Source: Dokdonia sinensis
Lineage (GTDB): Bacteria > Bacteroidota > Bacteroidia > Flavobacteriales > Flavobacteriaceae
Direction of reading: 5' to 3'
Length of the DNA: 64,000 nucleotides
Assembly (NCBI RefSeq): GCF_003688895.1
Contig: NZ_REFV01000001.1
Coordinates: forward strand, 62,001-126,000
Both the position numbers and the translations under genes were made by a program. The notes under the pieces were generated by a model that was given only the letters and a program-made list of their open reading frames with translations, ran no database searches and was not told the DNA's origin. Positions 1 through 9,858 of the stretch are shown piece by piece (position 1 is the first letter of the stretch; each line of letters opens with the position of its first letter).

Positions 1-3000
1 ACACCTATATGACAGGTAAAGACGGTTTTTACTCTGATGAATTTTATATCGTAATAAAACCGGATTCAGCAATATCTGCGGCATCTTCTCCTAATGATAT
101 TTTTTGTGGGGATGACTATGTGAATGTTGCTCCTTCTGAAGATGTAACGGGCTTTGAGTTGGGCAACACCTCGGCTCGCTTTAACAATGATGTTGCGGCA
201 TTCAATCTTGGGACACAGCTGGACTACGGTGTTGCCGAGATAAGCACAACTAAAATCATTGAAGGTGGGAATATTTTTAATGGAAGAACAAACAATTCGA
301 ATGATGGTCTAGAATTATTTCAAAACGGACTTAACATAGGGAACAGCATTGCAAATACTTCAAAATTTTCTAAAGTCCAGAACTCAAGGTATTTTTTAGG
401 ACGAAGTGAATTTTTTGGGCCTCAGTATGCGGGCGATATTGTTGAAGTTATCTCCTATTCTCAGAGCAATTCTGACATTGATCAACAGAAAATCCAATCG
501 TATCTGGCCACTAAATATGGTATTACTTTAGGAACAAATGGTACTAGTCTAAATTATGTAGATACAGATGCCAATATCATATGGGATATTTCTGAAGATA
601 GTGGTGCGTTTAATTATGATATCGCTGGTATAGGTAGAGACGACTGTTCTGAACTCAATCAAAAACAATCTAAGAGTATAAACTCTGATGCTTTACTCAC
701 CTTCGGACTTGGCGATATCTTTACAACAAATGCCGCAAATACGAACACATTCCCAAATGACAAGGACTTCCTTATGTGGGGCAATGACAATGGTGACTTG
801 ACAAGTGCATCTCCTATAGGGGTAGATTTAAGCGATGGCATAGCTGGAACTAGTACGCCTGTAGACTTTATAGCTATTAATAGAGTTTGGAAAGTGGTAG
901 AGAGCGGCTCTATAGGATCTACAAAAATATCTATTCCAGAATCTGCTCTTACGGCCGTGATTACTCCTCCAGGTAACTTCTTAATGTTCATATCTGACAC
1001 ACCTAACTTTAATCCAACTTCAGATTATAGGGTTATGCAACTTAACGGTTCAAACCTTGAGACTACATTTGATTTTGATGGGACAAAATATATTACCTTC
1101 GGCTATGCTCCAGAATATCGGTTTGAGCGCTCCGTAACTTTTGGAGGAGTGGGAGATTATCTAGATGCCGGAGATGTACTAGATCTCGCTTCAGAGTTTA
1201 CGATCTCTGTATGGGTAAATAGAGGTCCTAATTCTGGGAATAAAGAGCTTATTGCCAAAAGAAATGATGGCCCTTGGAACGAAGGTTATTCACTACGTTT
1301 AACAAGTAGCGGAGAGCCTAGGATGGTATGGAGAGATTCTGCAGGAACTAACAGGAACTTTAATTCTTCGGTAGTAATACCGCAGAATCAATGGCATCAC
1401 ATTGCCGTTGTTTATTCGGGAGGTACTGCAACTTTTTATATTAATGGTGTGGAAGACACGTCATTTAGCGCTCCAGCTCCAGCTCCTACAGCACAACACT
1501 TTACCATTGGAGCGGTAGATAGTAATAACCCTACTAATTTCTTTGACGGTATCCTAGACGAGGTACGCGTCTGGCAAGCTGCCTTATCAGAAAATCAGCT
1601 GCGTTATATAATGAATCAGGAAATTATTGAGCATTCTGATGGTTCTGTAAATGGAAAAATCGTTCCTCAAGATATTACTAAAAATGATATAAAAACGATT
1701 CCTTGGACTTCTCTGGATGGTTATTTCCCAATGAATTTATTTGCTTATACGAATATCAAGGATGAATCCAGCAATGGTCATATAGCAGCCATTAGAAATC
1801 TAAATACAGTAAGTGCCCAAACTGCACCTTTACCATATGTATCGACATCAGACGGGCAATGGAATACAGCTGGTACTTGGAAAAATGGAAGCACGTTATA
1901 TACTCCAGGTTCAATAGCAAACCCCACTCTGGGAACAAATGTAGATTGGAATATTGTCCAAACAAATCACGAAGTAACTAGTCAAATTAACACAAATCTA
2001 TTAGCACTAGATGTAAAGTCTTCTAAGGTTTTAATAGAAAACGATAGTAAGATTGAGGTAAGTCATTATCTTAATCTTGATGGGGTTTTAGACCTCGTAG
2101 GAGAGTCACAACTTGTTCAAACAGAAAATAGTGATTTAGACCCAACAAGTTCTGGGAATATAGAAAGGGACCAACAAGGAACTGCAGATACATTTACCTA
2201 TAATTTCTGGTCATCACCTGTAAGCACTATGAATACAGGAGCAATAAATCAACCCTACACCGTTGCAAGCATTATGCTGGATGGCTCTGATGAGGATAAT
2301 CCTTTATTTATAAACTTTACAGGGGGATATGATGGAAGTCCTGGACCTCCAATAACACTTAGTAACTTTTGGTTCTTCAAATATGCAAACCAGATATCCA
2401 GCACCTATTCTGCCTGGCAACACGTTGGATCTGGTGGCACAATGCTTCCTGGAGAAGGCTGGACTATGAAAGGACCAGGAACTGGAGGCGTCACTACGCC
2501 ACAGAACTATACCTTTCTAGGTTTGCCCAATAATGCAACAAATTTAGAAACAATTGCTCTTCCAGTAAATGGAGGCAATGATTATCTCGTGGGTAACCCT
2601 TTCCCCTCTGCCCTGGACGCCCGTGACTTTATAACAGACAACCCACAACTTGATGGAACGCTATATTTTTGGGAGCATTGGGGAGGAGGATCACATTATC
2701 TTCAGCAATATCAAGGTGGGTATGCCATGTATAATTTATCAGGAGGTATCGAGGCAATGAGTCATCCTCTCGTTTCTCAGAGTGGTACTGGAACCAAAAA
2801 ACCACAGCGGTATGTTCCTGTTGGGCAAGCATTTTTTGTAAAAGCAGTTAGTGATGGCGACATTACATTCTCAAACACTCAACGTAATTTTGTAAAAGAA
2901 AATCCAGCAAACTCAATTTTTCTAGACCCAGAAGGTGGCAGGAGTGCTCCAGCATCTGTCCCAGAACAAGATGACGATACCATCTTTGATGAGGAAGATA

Positions 3001-3773
3001 CCAGAACAAAATTCAAATTTAGCCTTGATATTGTTGAGGGTATTAAGAGATTTTTACTGCTCACCCTAGATGAAAATACAACATACGGATATGACAGAGG
3101 ATATGATGGCGAGGTAACCGATTTACAGAATAGTGATATGACCTGGCTTGTCTCAGATCGCAAAACGATTATCCAAGGAGCTCCGAATACAAATGACAAT
3201 AGTGAATTTCCCTTATTCTTACAGTTACAAGATGATGAGACAATTATCATTTCAATAGAAAGTGAAGAATTTGTAAACTCGGAAGACATTGAGTATGTAT
3301 TCATTTGGGATAAGTTACAGAATAGTCGGACAAACCTCAGAGAAGAAAATTTTACGATAAGTCTTCCTGCAGGTACTTACAATGATCGTTTTTCCATCGT
3401 ATTTAGAGGTCAGAATGATAATGATCAAACGGATAATGAAGAAACGGAAGATGATAGTACTGATGAAGAATCAGAAGAAGATGAGTCTGATGATGAAGAA
3501 ACATTAAATATACAAGACGAGAACCTTACGATACAGTCATTTATAGTACACTACAGTAAGGATAATAATGAACTCATAATTAACAATCCTTCCCAACATT
3601 CTGTTGAAAGTGCAAGACTATACAACATATTAGGACAACAAATCGAAGAATGGCCGCTACAGAGTAATTATGAAAAACTCATTTTACCATTACCGAACGT
3701 AAGTAAGGGTACGTATATACTCTCTTTTGGTGATCAGCAATACGTAGTCACTGCTAAAGTTATTATTTATTAA
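1..3773 (+). CDS. Giant T9SS-exported LamG-domain surface protein, 5' partial
   Basis: The reading frame is open from the window edge, so the true start lies upstream; the next gene is a paralog whose homologous part begins only around residue 590. Seen in the visible ~1256 residues: a LamG/concanavalin-A-like fold around residues 375-530 (motifs WHHIAVVY and LDEVRVW), long beta-rich regions, an acidic Asp/Glu linker near residues 1135-1165, and a C-terminal type A T9SS sorting domain (LYNILGQQI ... GTYILSF) over the last ~75 residues. T9SS proteins of this kind are carried across the outer membrane and usually anchored or released at the cell surface; a role in adhesion or polymer binding is inference. 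No catalytic motif was recognised. A hairpin terminator follows the stop. Confidence 0.9.
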   Translation, partial: TYMTGKDGFYSDEFYIVIKPDSAISAASSPNDIFCGDDYVNVAPSEDVTGFELGNTSARFNNDVAAFNLGTQLDYGVAEISTTKIIEGGNIFNGRTNNSNDGLELFQNGLNIGNSIANTSKFSKVQNSRYFLGRSEFFGPQYAGDIVEVISYSQSNSDIDQQKIQSYLATKYGITLGTNGTSLNYVDTDANIIWDISEDSGAFNYDIAGIGRDDCSELNQKQSKSINSDALLTFGLGDIFTTNAANTNTFPNDKDFLMWGNDNGDLTSASPIGVDLSDGIAGTSTPVDFIAINRVWKVVESGSIGSTKISIPESALTAVITPPGNFLMFISDTPNFNPTSDYRVMQLNGSNLETTFDFDGTKYITFGYAPEYRFERSVTFGGVGDYLDAGDVLDLASEFTISVWVNRGPNSGNKELIAKRNDGPWNEGYSLRLTSSGEPRMVWRDSAGTNRNFNSSVVIPQNQWHHIAVVYSGGTATFYINGVEDTSFSAPAPAPTAQHFTIGAVDSNNPTNFFDGILDEVRVWQAALSENQLRYIMNQEIIEHSDGSVNGKIVPQDITKNDIKTIPWTSLDGYFPMNLFAYTNIKDESSNGHIAAIRNLNTVSAQTAPLPYVSTSDGQWNTAGTWKNGSTLYTPGSIANPTLGTNVDWNIVQTNHEVTSQINTNLLALDVKSSKVLIENDSKIEVSHYLNLDGVLDLVGESQLVQTENSDLDPTSSGNIERDQQGTADTFTYNFWSSPVSTMNTGAINQPYTVASIMLDGSDEDNPLFINFTGGYDGSPGPPITLSNFWFFKYANQISSTYSAWQHVGSGGTMLPGEGWTMKGPGTGGVTTPQNYTFLGLPNNATNLETIALPVNGGNDYLVGNPFPSALDARDFITDNPQLDGTLYFWEHWGGGSHYLQQYQGGYAMYNLSGGIEAMSHPLVSQSGTGTKKPQRYVPVGQAFFVKAVSDGDITFSNTQRNFVKENPANSIFLDPEGGRSAPASVPEQDDDTIFDEEDTRTKFKFSLDIVEGIKRFLLLTLDENTTYGYDRGYDGEVTDLQNSDMTWLVSDRKTIIQGAPNTNDNSEFPLFLQLQDDETIIISIESEEFVNSEDIEYVFIWDKLQNSRTNLREENFTISLPAGTYNDRFSIVFRGQNDNDQTDNEETEDDSTDEESEEDESDDEETLNIQDENLTIQSFIVHYSKDNNELIINNPSQHSVESARLYNILGQQIEEWPLQSNYEKLILPLPNVSKGTYILSFGDQQYVVTAKVIIY

Positions 3774-3793
3774 ACTAAAAGAATATGAGACAG

Positions 3794-3827
3794 AAAAATG
3801 GCCATTTTAATATGGCCATTTTTTTTG
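3794..3827 (+). terminator. Intrinsic terminator after the first T9SS gene
   Basis: An inverted repeat built on ATGGCCAT closes on itself across a short AT loop and runs into eight Ts, about 20 bases past the stop codon of the upstream gene. Confidence 0.8.
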
Positions 3828-3861
3828 TGTAAAAATCCTTCTTTACGACGGTGATTTTTTT

Positions 3862-3883
3862 TTACGCTTTCGCGAAAGCGTAA
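3862..3883. repeat. TTTCGCGAAA-core palindrome, intergenic copy
   Basis: Perfect 22-base palindrome with the complete ACGCTTTCGCGAAAGCGT arms, lying in the ~300-base spacer between the two T9SS paralogs. The rest of this spacer (3884-4072) is AT-rich leader with no gene that I can see. Confidence 0.9.
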
Positions 3884-4072
3884 CCCTTATAATTTACCTA
3901 AAATTAACATTTTTAAACTAACAGATGTTTGTTTTATCGACGAAATACATATAAATAGGTTTAAATACACAATTTTAACACTGAAAATTATTTTAGCTTA
4001 CACAATTTTGTAATTTAGTGGTCCCAAATCATACGAAATAGCCCCAAACTATTTCTATTAACCTGCTTGATT

Positions 4073-7000
4073 ATGAAACAAATTACGCTTCGCTCAACCC
4101 TACCCCAAGTTTGTGCCCTATTTTTTTTCTTAGTTCTTTTTCAAGACAACGTTACTGCTCAATACTGTACCTCAAACGGAAACGGAAACGATGGTTATAC
4201 GACTGGTACGAGACGTGTTATTTTTAATACAATAGACAACCCAACACCTTTAGAGGATAACGCGTATAGTGATTTTACATCTATTGTTACCACAGTAATT
4301 CCTGGTGATACTCACAACCTCACCGTTCAGGTAAATACTGACGGAGCCTATACTGTGGGTACTAGAGTGTGGATAGACTGGAACCGAGATGATGATTTTA
4401 CCGACGCTGGAGAAGAATATACCTTAGGTTCTGCTTATAATGTAACAAATGGTGCCACTACCCTGTCTCCATTACCGATTACCGTTCCTATTACGGCTAG
4501 TATAGGAGTGACTAGAATGCGAGTCTCAACGCGGTATAATTTCTATCCTAGTTCTTGTGGTACTGGATTTGACGGTGAGGTAGAAGACTATTCACTACTT
4601 ATAAGTGCAGGAGTTCCCGCTCCAGAAATGGACGTGTACGGTAACAGTATTGAAATTGCAAATGGTGACACCACACCTACCACAGCAGACCATACTGACT
4701 TTGGGAGCAGCAATGTAGGATCTCCCGTAACGCACACTTTTACAATTCAAAATACTGGTACGCTCAACCTGACAACCACAACCCCGATCATAACAGGTAG
4801 TGCTAATTTTACACTTGATACAGCACCTGCCACGACTATAGGCAGTAGTACTAGTTCATCTTTTACTATTACCTATAATCCTACTGCACTCACAACAGAC
4901 AGCGCGACTGTTACCATCCCAAATAATGATAGTGATGAGAATCCCTATACGTTTAGCTTAAGAGGGAGCGGAATTGATTCCTCTTCGCAATTTTCTGTCT
5001 ATTGTGAGGATTTTAGTACGGCGGCCCACAATTGGAATAATACTACATCTACTAATGGAGATTGGAACAGAGGTACAGAAGCTACAGCATCTGCAGGAGC
5101 ATCTGGTGAATACATATACACAGACAGAGCTAGCGGTCAGTATAACAACAATGCACATCACGTGTTTACAAGCCCAACAATAGATCTTAGTGGATATGAA
5201 AAATTAAATCTAAGTGTTGACCTGTGGTACGATATGAGTAACGACGGCAGCCTCACTAACCCAACACCGGATGGATTTCAGATTCAATTTTCAGACGACG
5301 GGGGGACAACATGGTATGCCCTAGGTGGCGTAGGAGAAGGCACTAACTGGTATACGAGTAAGGTCGTTTATAATTTTGACCAGATTACTGGAGGAAACTA
5401 CGTTTATATAAATGGTTGGACAGGTAATAGTGGCGGCTGGATTAATGCTTCTATTGATTTACAATCTCAAGGTTTTGATAATAATCCTAACGTTCAGTTT
5501 AGAGTAGATTTTAGAAGTGATGGTGGTACAAGAGATGTAGGCGTTGCCTTAGATAATTTTTGTATAACTGGTTACGCAGCTGCAACTATTGTAGACCCCT
5601 CCTGTGGTCCCGCTGGTATAGGCTCTAATCTAGCACTATGGCTACGTGCAGATGCTGGTACAGGGGCTACAGTAGATGGTAATTTAATTAACAATTGGGA
5701 AGACCAAGCTTTTACAACCTCATTTACCAATGCTACGTCTCCATCTGGAGAAGAGCCTACCTATTATGATAATCCTACCAACAATGTGAATTTTAATCCA
5801 GTATTAAAATTTGACCCAACATCATCTTCTATGTATGGTAAGAAGGGTTATTATTCTGATGAGTTTTACATTGTAGTAAAGCCTAATACGCCGATAACAT
5901 ATTCTAGCGCCCCAAATGATATCTTTTGTGGAGATGATTACAGAGACTCTGCTCCTTCTGAGGATGTTACCGGCTTTGAAATGGGAGATACTTCAATTAG
6001 ATTTTCAAACGACGTAGTAGCATTTAATCAAGGGCCTCAAACTAAATACGGTGTTGCAAATGTAAGTACTACACAGAGTTTTCAGAATGCAAATATCTTT
6101 AATGGTCGAGCTAAGGCTGCAAATAATGGCGCCCAACTTTACTGTGATGGGAATAATATAGGAAATACCGAAGTAAACGCTGGCTCATTTACAAGAATTG
6201 AAAATTCTAGATATTGGCTGGGTCGAAGTGAAGTTTTTGGAGCAAGTTATGATGGAGACATAATGGAAGTCATATCCTACTCAAGTCGTAATTCTGACGC
6301 AGATCAACAAAAAATTCAATCCTATCTTGCAATCAAATATGGTATCACTCTAGGCACAAACGGAGCTGCTCTTGATTATGTAGACTCTGATGGAAATGTT
6401 ATCTGGGATGCATCTTCTGATGGTGCTTCATTTAATTATGATATCGCGGGAATAGGAAGAGATGATTGCTCTTCTTTGCATCAAAAACAATCAAAAAGTG
6501 TAAACCCCACTTCGTTGTTGACTTTTGGTCTTAACGATATACATCCTACAAACAGCACAAATCCTAATGCTTTTGCAAATAATAAGAACTACCTACTTTG
6601 GGCTCACGATAATGGTGATCTAGGAGCTTCTGCTCCAATAGTGGTCGATATGAGTTTCGGGGTACCAGGAGTAAATAGTGTGGTAGATTTTATTGCCGTC
6701 CAAAGAAGCTGGAAAGTCCAAGAAACTGGTAACGTAGGAATGACTAAGATTTCTATTCCAGAAATTGCCTTAAGTGCTACCATTACACCACCCGGTAAAT
6801 TCTTGATGTTTATTTCTGATACTCCTAGTTTTAATCCTACTTCAGAATATACGATACTAGAACCTAACGGATCAAATCTCGAGACTTATTATGATTTTAA
6901 CGGTACAAAGTACATCACTTTCGGTTATGCTCCGGAGTACTATTACGAGCGTGCAGTCACCTTTGATGGAGCGCAGGATTATATGGATGCTGGGAACAAT

Positions 7001-9658
7001 CTCAACCTAAATAATTCTCAGTTTACTATATCTGCTTGGTTAAAAACAGACTCTAATGGAGGAGCTATAATGGCCAAAAGAAATGCTTCATTTACAGAAG
7101 GATATGAATTACGTTCAAATTTAGATGGAACTGTTGCTATGGAGTGGAGAAACGGTGGGCCTCAAGTTGTAAACTCAACGACCGTAATTCCTGTGGGAGA
7201 ATGGCATCACGTAGCAGTTACCTACGGAGGTGGCCTAGCAAATTTATATATAGACGGTATTTTAGATACCGCTGCAGCACTCGGAAACCCAACTGCAAAT
7301 AATCAATCTTTTACTATAGGCGCAGCTGACGGTGCAAATCCTTCTGATTTCTTTGAAGGGACGGTAGATGAAGTGCGCGTTTGGAATCAGTCCTTAACCG
7401 TAGACCAGCTTCGTTATATTATGAACCAAGAGATCCAGCAACACGGAGATGGTACAGTAGATGGTAAAATTGTACCTCAAGGAATCTCTAAAAATAACGT
7501 AAGTACTATTTCTTGGACTAACCTCGCTGGGTATTTCCCGATGAATCGTTACACTTTTACAAACGTAAAAGATGAATCTGGAAATGGACTCGTAGCAGCG
7601 ATTAAGAACTTAGATACTGTAGACGAGCAAACAGCACCATTACCTTACGTATCTACTGCAGATGGTATATGGACAGCAGACGCAACTTGGGAAAATGGTA
7701 GTAATTTTCAACATCCCGCAGCAGTATCCATTGTCGATAATACTCAAACTGTAGATTGGAATATTGTCCAGACATCTCATAATGTGAACACACAGACTAA
7801 TAATACGGTGCTAAGCTTAGAAGTGCTGGCAAATGAACTCTCTGTAGAGAATGATAGCAAAATTGAAGTTTCTCATTATCTACGTCTCAATGGCCTTATG
7901 GATCTTGTGGGAGAGTCTCAACTGGTTCAAACACTCAACTCTGATTTAGAATTAACAAGTTCAGGTAGTCTAGAGAGGGATCAACAGGGAACTGCAGACA
8001 AGTTTACTTATAACTACTGGTGCTCGCCTGTAAGTACTATTAACGCTAGTGCTTTAAATCAGGACTTCTCCATAGGTAGCTTAATGCGTGATGGTTCTGA
8101 TGTAAATAACCCGATGGCCATTTCTTATACAGGAGGTTATGATGGAAGTCCTGGAACACCGATAACTCTTAGCGCATATTGGTTCTTTAAGTACGCAAAC
8201 CAACCCTCTAGTACTTATGCAAACTGGCAATATGTGGGTCCATACGGAACTATGAAAGCTGGAGAGGGCTGGACAATGAAAGGACCTGGTACTGGGACCA
8301 TAACCGATCCGCAGAACTATACGTTTGTGGGAAAACCAAACAACAGTACCACAGCGCAAGAAATAGCATTACATGTAAATGCAGATAATGATTACCTAAT
8401 CGGAAATCCATTTGCTTCTGCTCTAGATGCAAATGATTTCATAAACGATAATCCGCATCTAGATGGTACTTTGTATTTCTGGGAACATTGGGGAGGCGGA
8501 TCACATTACCTACAGCAATATCAAGGTGGTTACGCTATGTATAATCTATCTGGAGGTACACCGGCGGTAAGTCACCCTGAGGTAAGTTCTACAGGTTCAG
8601 GAACAAAAGTACCAGAACGCTATGTACCAGTAGGGCAAGGCTTCTTTGTAAAAGCACAATCTACGGGAACCATAAACTTAAGTAACACCCAACGTAACTT
8701 TGTAAAAGAAGGAGCGTCCTCTATATTTTTAAATGCAGAAAATAAAGCCGCTAGCGATGATAGCACCTACCAAAATGACGATACAATATTTGATGCCGAA
8801 GATGTAAGGACGAAGTTTCGATTTGTGTATGATGTGCCCGAAGGCATAAGAAGAGAGCTTTTGTTAACGCTAGATAACAATACAACATTCGATTATGATA
8901 ATGGTTACGACGGCGTTATAAGCGATATGCAGGATGACGATATGACTTGGACGGTAGCCGATAGAAACGCGGTTATTCAAGGTGCTCCAAATGTTATTGA
9001 CCAAACAATTTTTCCTCTTTACGTAAAAGTAGCAGCTTCTGGTAAACGAATTATACGTTTAAAAAGTGTAGACTTCGCAGAAGCTCCAGAGAATCAAACG
9101 ATATTTCTTTGGGACCAATTAACAGATCATTACACAAACCTAAGGACAGGAGAATTTGTTATTCACTTAGAATCTGGGGTTTATAGCGATCGCTTTGCCA
9201 TTGTTTTTGAAACAAAAGATGATACTTCAGAGGAAGAGGAAGAAACAGAAGAGGAAGAAACAGAAGAGGGAGAAGATGAAGAAAACGAGTCAGATCAGGA
9301 CAATGAGGATGAGGATGAGGAGTCTGATCAAGATGATGAGACAGAGATAGAAGATGACAATGAAGAAACTTCAGAAGACGACGAAACATTAAGCTTAGAA
9401 GATAATTTAAATGACACTTCTGGTATTACTGCTTATTTTTCTCCCAACGATAATGCTGTACACATCGAGAATAAAGATCAGCTTACCATCGAGCGCATAG
9501 CGCTTTACAATATAGCTGGCCAACTCGTAATCAAATTATCTCCACAAACTAATTTACCTAGTCTTAGAATACCTATACACGATTTTAGTACGGGAGTCTA
9601 TCTAATTAATGTCACGACCCCGGAAGGGATATACGGACACAAACTGGTTATAAAGTAA
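4073..9658 (+). CDS. Giant multidomain T9SS-exported surface protein (GEVED, choice-of-anchor D, LamG)
   Basis: About 1861 residues. An in-frame TTG lies six bases upstream, but the ATG at 4073 gives the better signal peptide (charged start, hydrophobic FFFLVLF, cleavage near TAQ). Domains in order: GEVED domain around 95-175 (ends GEVEDYSLL), choice-of-anchor D immunoglobulin-like domain around 185-300, a MAM/jelly-roll-like region 305-505, a region beginning WLRADAG shared with many T9SS proteins (~520-780), LamG-like fold ~960-1115, beta-rich repeats, a very acidic linker around 1715-1780 and a T9SS type A sorting domain at the end (LYNIAGQLV, STGVYLINV). From about residue 590 it parallels the upstream gene along its whole length, so the two are tandem duplicates. 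Surface attachment or glycan binding is inferred. Confidence 0.9.
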   Translation: MKQITLRSTLPQVCALFFFLVLFQDNVTAQYCTSNGNGNDGYTTGTRRVIFNTIDNPTPLEDNAYSDFTSIVTTVIPGDTHNLTVQVNTDGAYTVGTRVWIDWNRDDDFTDAGEEYTLGSAYNVTNGATTLSPLPITVPITASIGVTRMRVSTRYNFYPSSCGTGFDGEVEDYSLLISAGVPAPEMDVYGNSIEIANGDTTPTTADHTDFGSSNVGSPVTHTFTIQNTGTLNLTTTTPIITGSANFTLDTAPATTIGSSTSSSFTITYNPTALTTDSATVTIPNNDSDENPYTFSLRGSGIDSSSQFSVYCEDFSTAAHNWNNTTSTNGDWNRGTEATASAGASGEYIYTDRASGQYNNNAHHVFTSPTIDLSGYEKLNLSVDLWYDMSNDGSLTNPTPDGFQIQFSDDGGTTWYALGGVGEGTNWYTSKVVYNFDQITGGNYVYINGWTGNSGGWINASIDLQSQGFDNNPNVQFRVDFRSDGGTRDVGVALDNFCITGYAAATIVDPSCGPAGIGSNLALWLRADAGTGATVDGNLINNWEDQAFTTSFTNATSPSGEEPTYYDNPTNNVNFNPVLKFDPTSSSMYGKKGYYSDEFYIVVKPNTPITYSSAPNDIFCGDDYRDSAPSEDVTGFEMGDTSIRFSNDVVAFNQGPQTKYGVANVSTTQSFQNANIFNGRAKAANNGAQLYCDGNNIGNTEVNAGSFTRIENSRYWLGRSEVFGASYDGDIMEVISYSSRNSDADQQKIQSYLAIKYGITLGTNGAALDYVDSDGNVIWDASSDGASFNYDIAGIGRDDCSSLHQKQSKSVNPTSLLTFGLNDIHPTNSTNPNAFANNKNYLLWAHDNGDLGASAPIVVDMSFGVPGVNSVVDFIAVQRSWKVQETGNVGMTKISIPEIALSATITPPGKFLMFISDTPSFNPTSEYTILEPNGSNLETYYDFNGTKYITFGYAPEYYYERAVTFDGAQDYMDAGNNLNLNNSQFTISAWLKTDSNGGAIMAKRNASFTEGYELRSNLDGTVAMEWRNGGPQVVNSTTVIPVGEWHHVAVTYGGGLANLYIDGILDTAAALGNPTANNQSFTIGAADGANPSDFFEGTVDEVRVWNQSLTVDQLRYIMNQEIQQHGDGTVDGKIVPQGISKNNVSTISWTNLAGYFPMNRYTFTNVKDESGNGLVAAIKNLDTVDEQTAPLPYVSTADGIWTADATWENGSNFQHPAAVSIVDNTQTVDWNIVQTSHNVNTQTNNTVLSLEVLANELSVENDSKIEVSHYLRLNGLMDLVGESQLVQTLNSDLELTSSGSLERDQQGTADKFTYNYWCSPVSTINASALNQDFSIGSLMRDGSDVNNPMAISYTGGYDGSPGTPITLSAYWFFKYANQPSSTYANWQYVGPYGTMKAGEGWTMKGPGTGTITDPQNYTFVGKPNNSTTAQEIALHVNADNDYLIGNPFASALDANDFINDNPHLDGTLYFWEHWGGGSHYLQQYQGGYAMYNLSGGTPAVSHPEVSSTGSGTKVPERYVPVGQGFFVKAQSTGTINLSNTQRNFVKEGASSIFLNAENKAASDDSTYQNDDTIFDAEDVRTKFRFVYDVPEGIRRELLLTLDNNTTFDYDNGYDGVISDMQDDDMTWTVADRNAVIQGAPNVIDQTIFPLYVKVAASGKRIIRLKSVDFAEAPENQTIFLWDQLTDHYTNLRTGEFVIHLESGVYSDRFAIVFETKDDTSEEEEETEEEETEEGEDEENESDQDNEDEDEESDQDDETEIEDDNEETSEDDETLSLEDNLNDTSGITAYFSPNDNAVHIENKDQLTIERIALYNIAGQLVIKLSPQTNLPSLRIPIHDFSTGVYLINVTTPEGIYGHKLVIK

Positions 9659-9680
9659 ACGTATATTTTCTAGTCAATCT

Positions 9681-9708
9681 AAGCCTCCCAATTTGGGGGG
9701 CTTTTTTG
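9681..9708 (+). terminator. Intrinsic terminator after the second T9SS gene
   Basis: AAGCCTCCC pairs with GGGGGGCTT across a short AATTT loop and is followed by a T-run, 20 bases after the stop. Confidence 0.8.
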
Positions 9709-9782
9709 CTTTTACAAAAGCATCTGAGAATACTCACTCCATAAATTTACTTGCTCCAAGTATGCCCTATTAAAATAATAAA

Positions 9783-9813
9783 CCCGCTAAAGTTTATTAT
9801 CTCCTAGCGGGCT
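9783..9813 (-). terminator. Intrinsic terminator of the DPP III gene
   Basis: CCCGCTA and TAGCGGG form a stem. On the minus strand it lies ~50 bases beyond the stop of the peptidase gene and is followed by an AT-rich tail. Confidence 0.6.
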
Positions 9814-9825
9814 TAAAAAAATGTC

Positions 9826-9853
9826 TTGTTTCGCTTTCGCGAAAGCGAAACAA
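9826..9853. repeat. TTTCGCGAAA-core palindrome, intergenic copy with alternative arms
   Basis: Perfect palindrome in which the outer arms read TTTCGCTTTCGCGAAAGCGAAA-like rather than the ACGC...GCGT form, so only the inner GCTTTCGCGAAAGC is constant. It sits 5 bases past the DPP III stop, upstream of that gene's terminator, and would form a hairpin in its mRNA. Confidence 0.85.
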
Positions 9854-9858
9854 TAAAA

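Noticed and set aside
8081-8432. Antisense ORFs over the T9SS genes, secDF, gyrB and other long genes
   Set aside because: They are mirror frames of clearly coding sequence, with no recognisable domains.
9226-9390. Acidic repeat in the T9SS protein as a DNA tandem-repeat element
   Set aside because: It is an Asp/Glu-rich protein linker with mixed GAA/GAG/GAT codons, not a regular DNA repeat.
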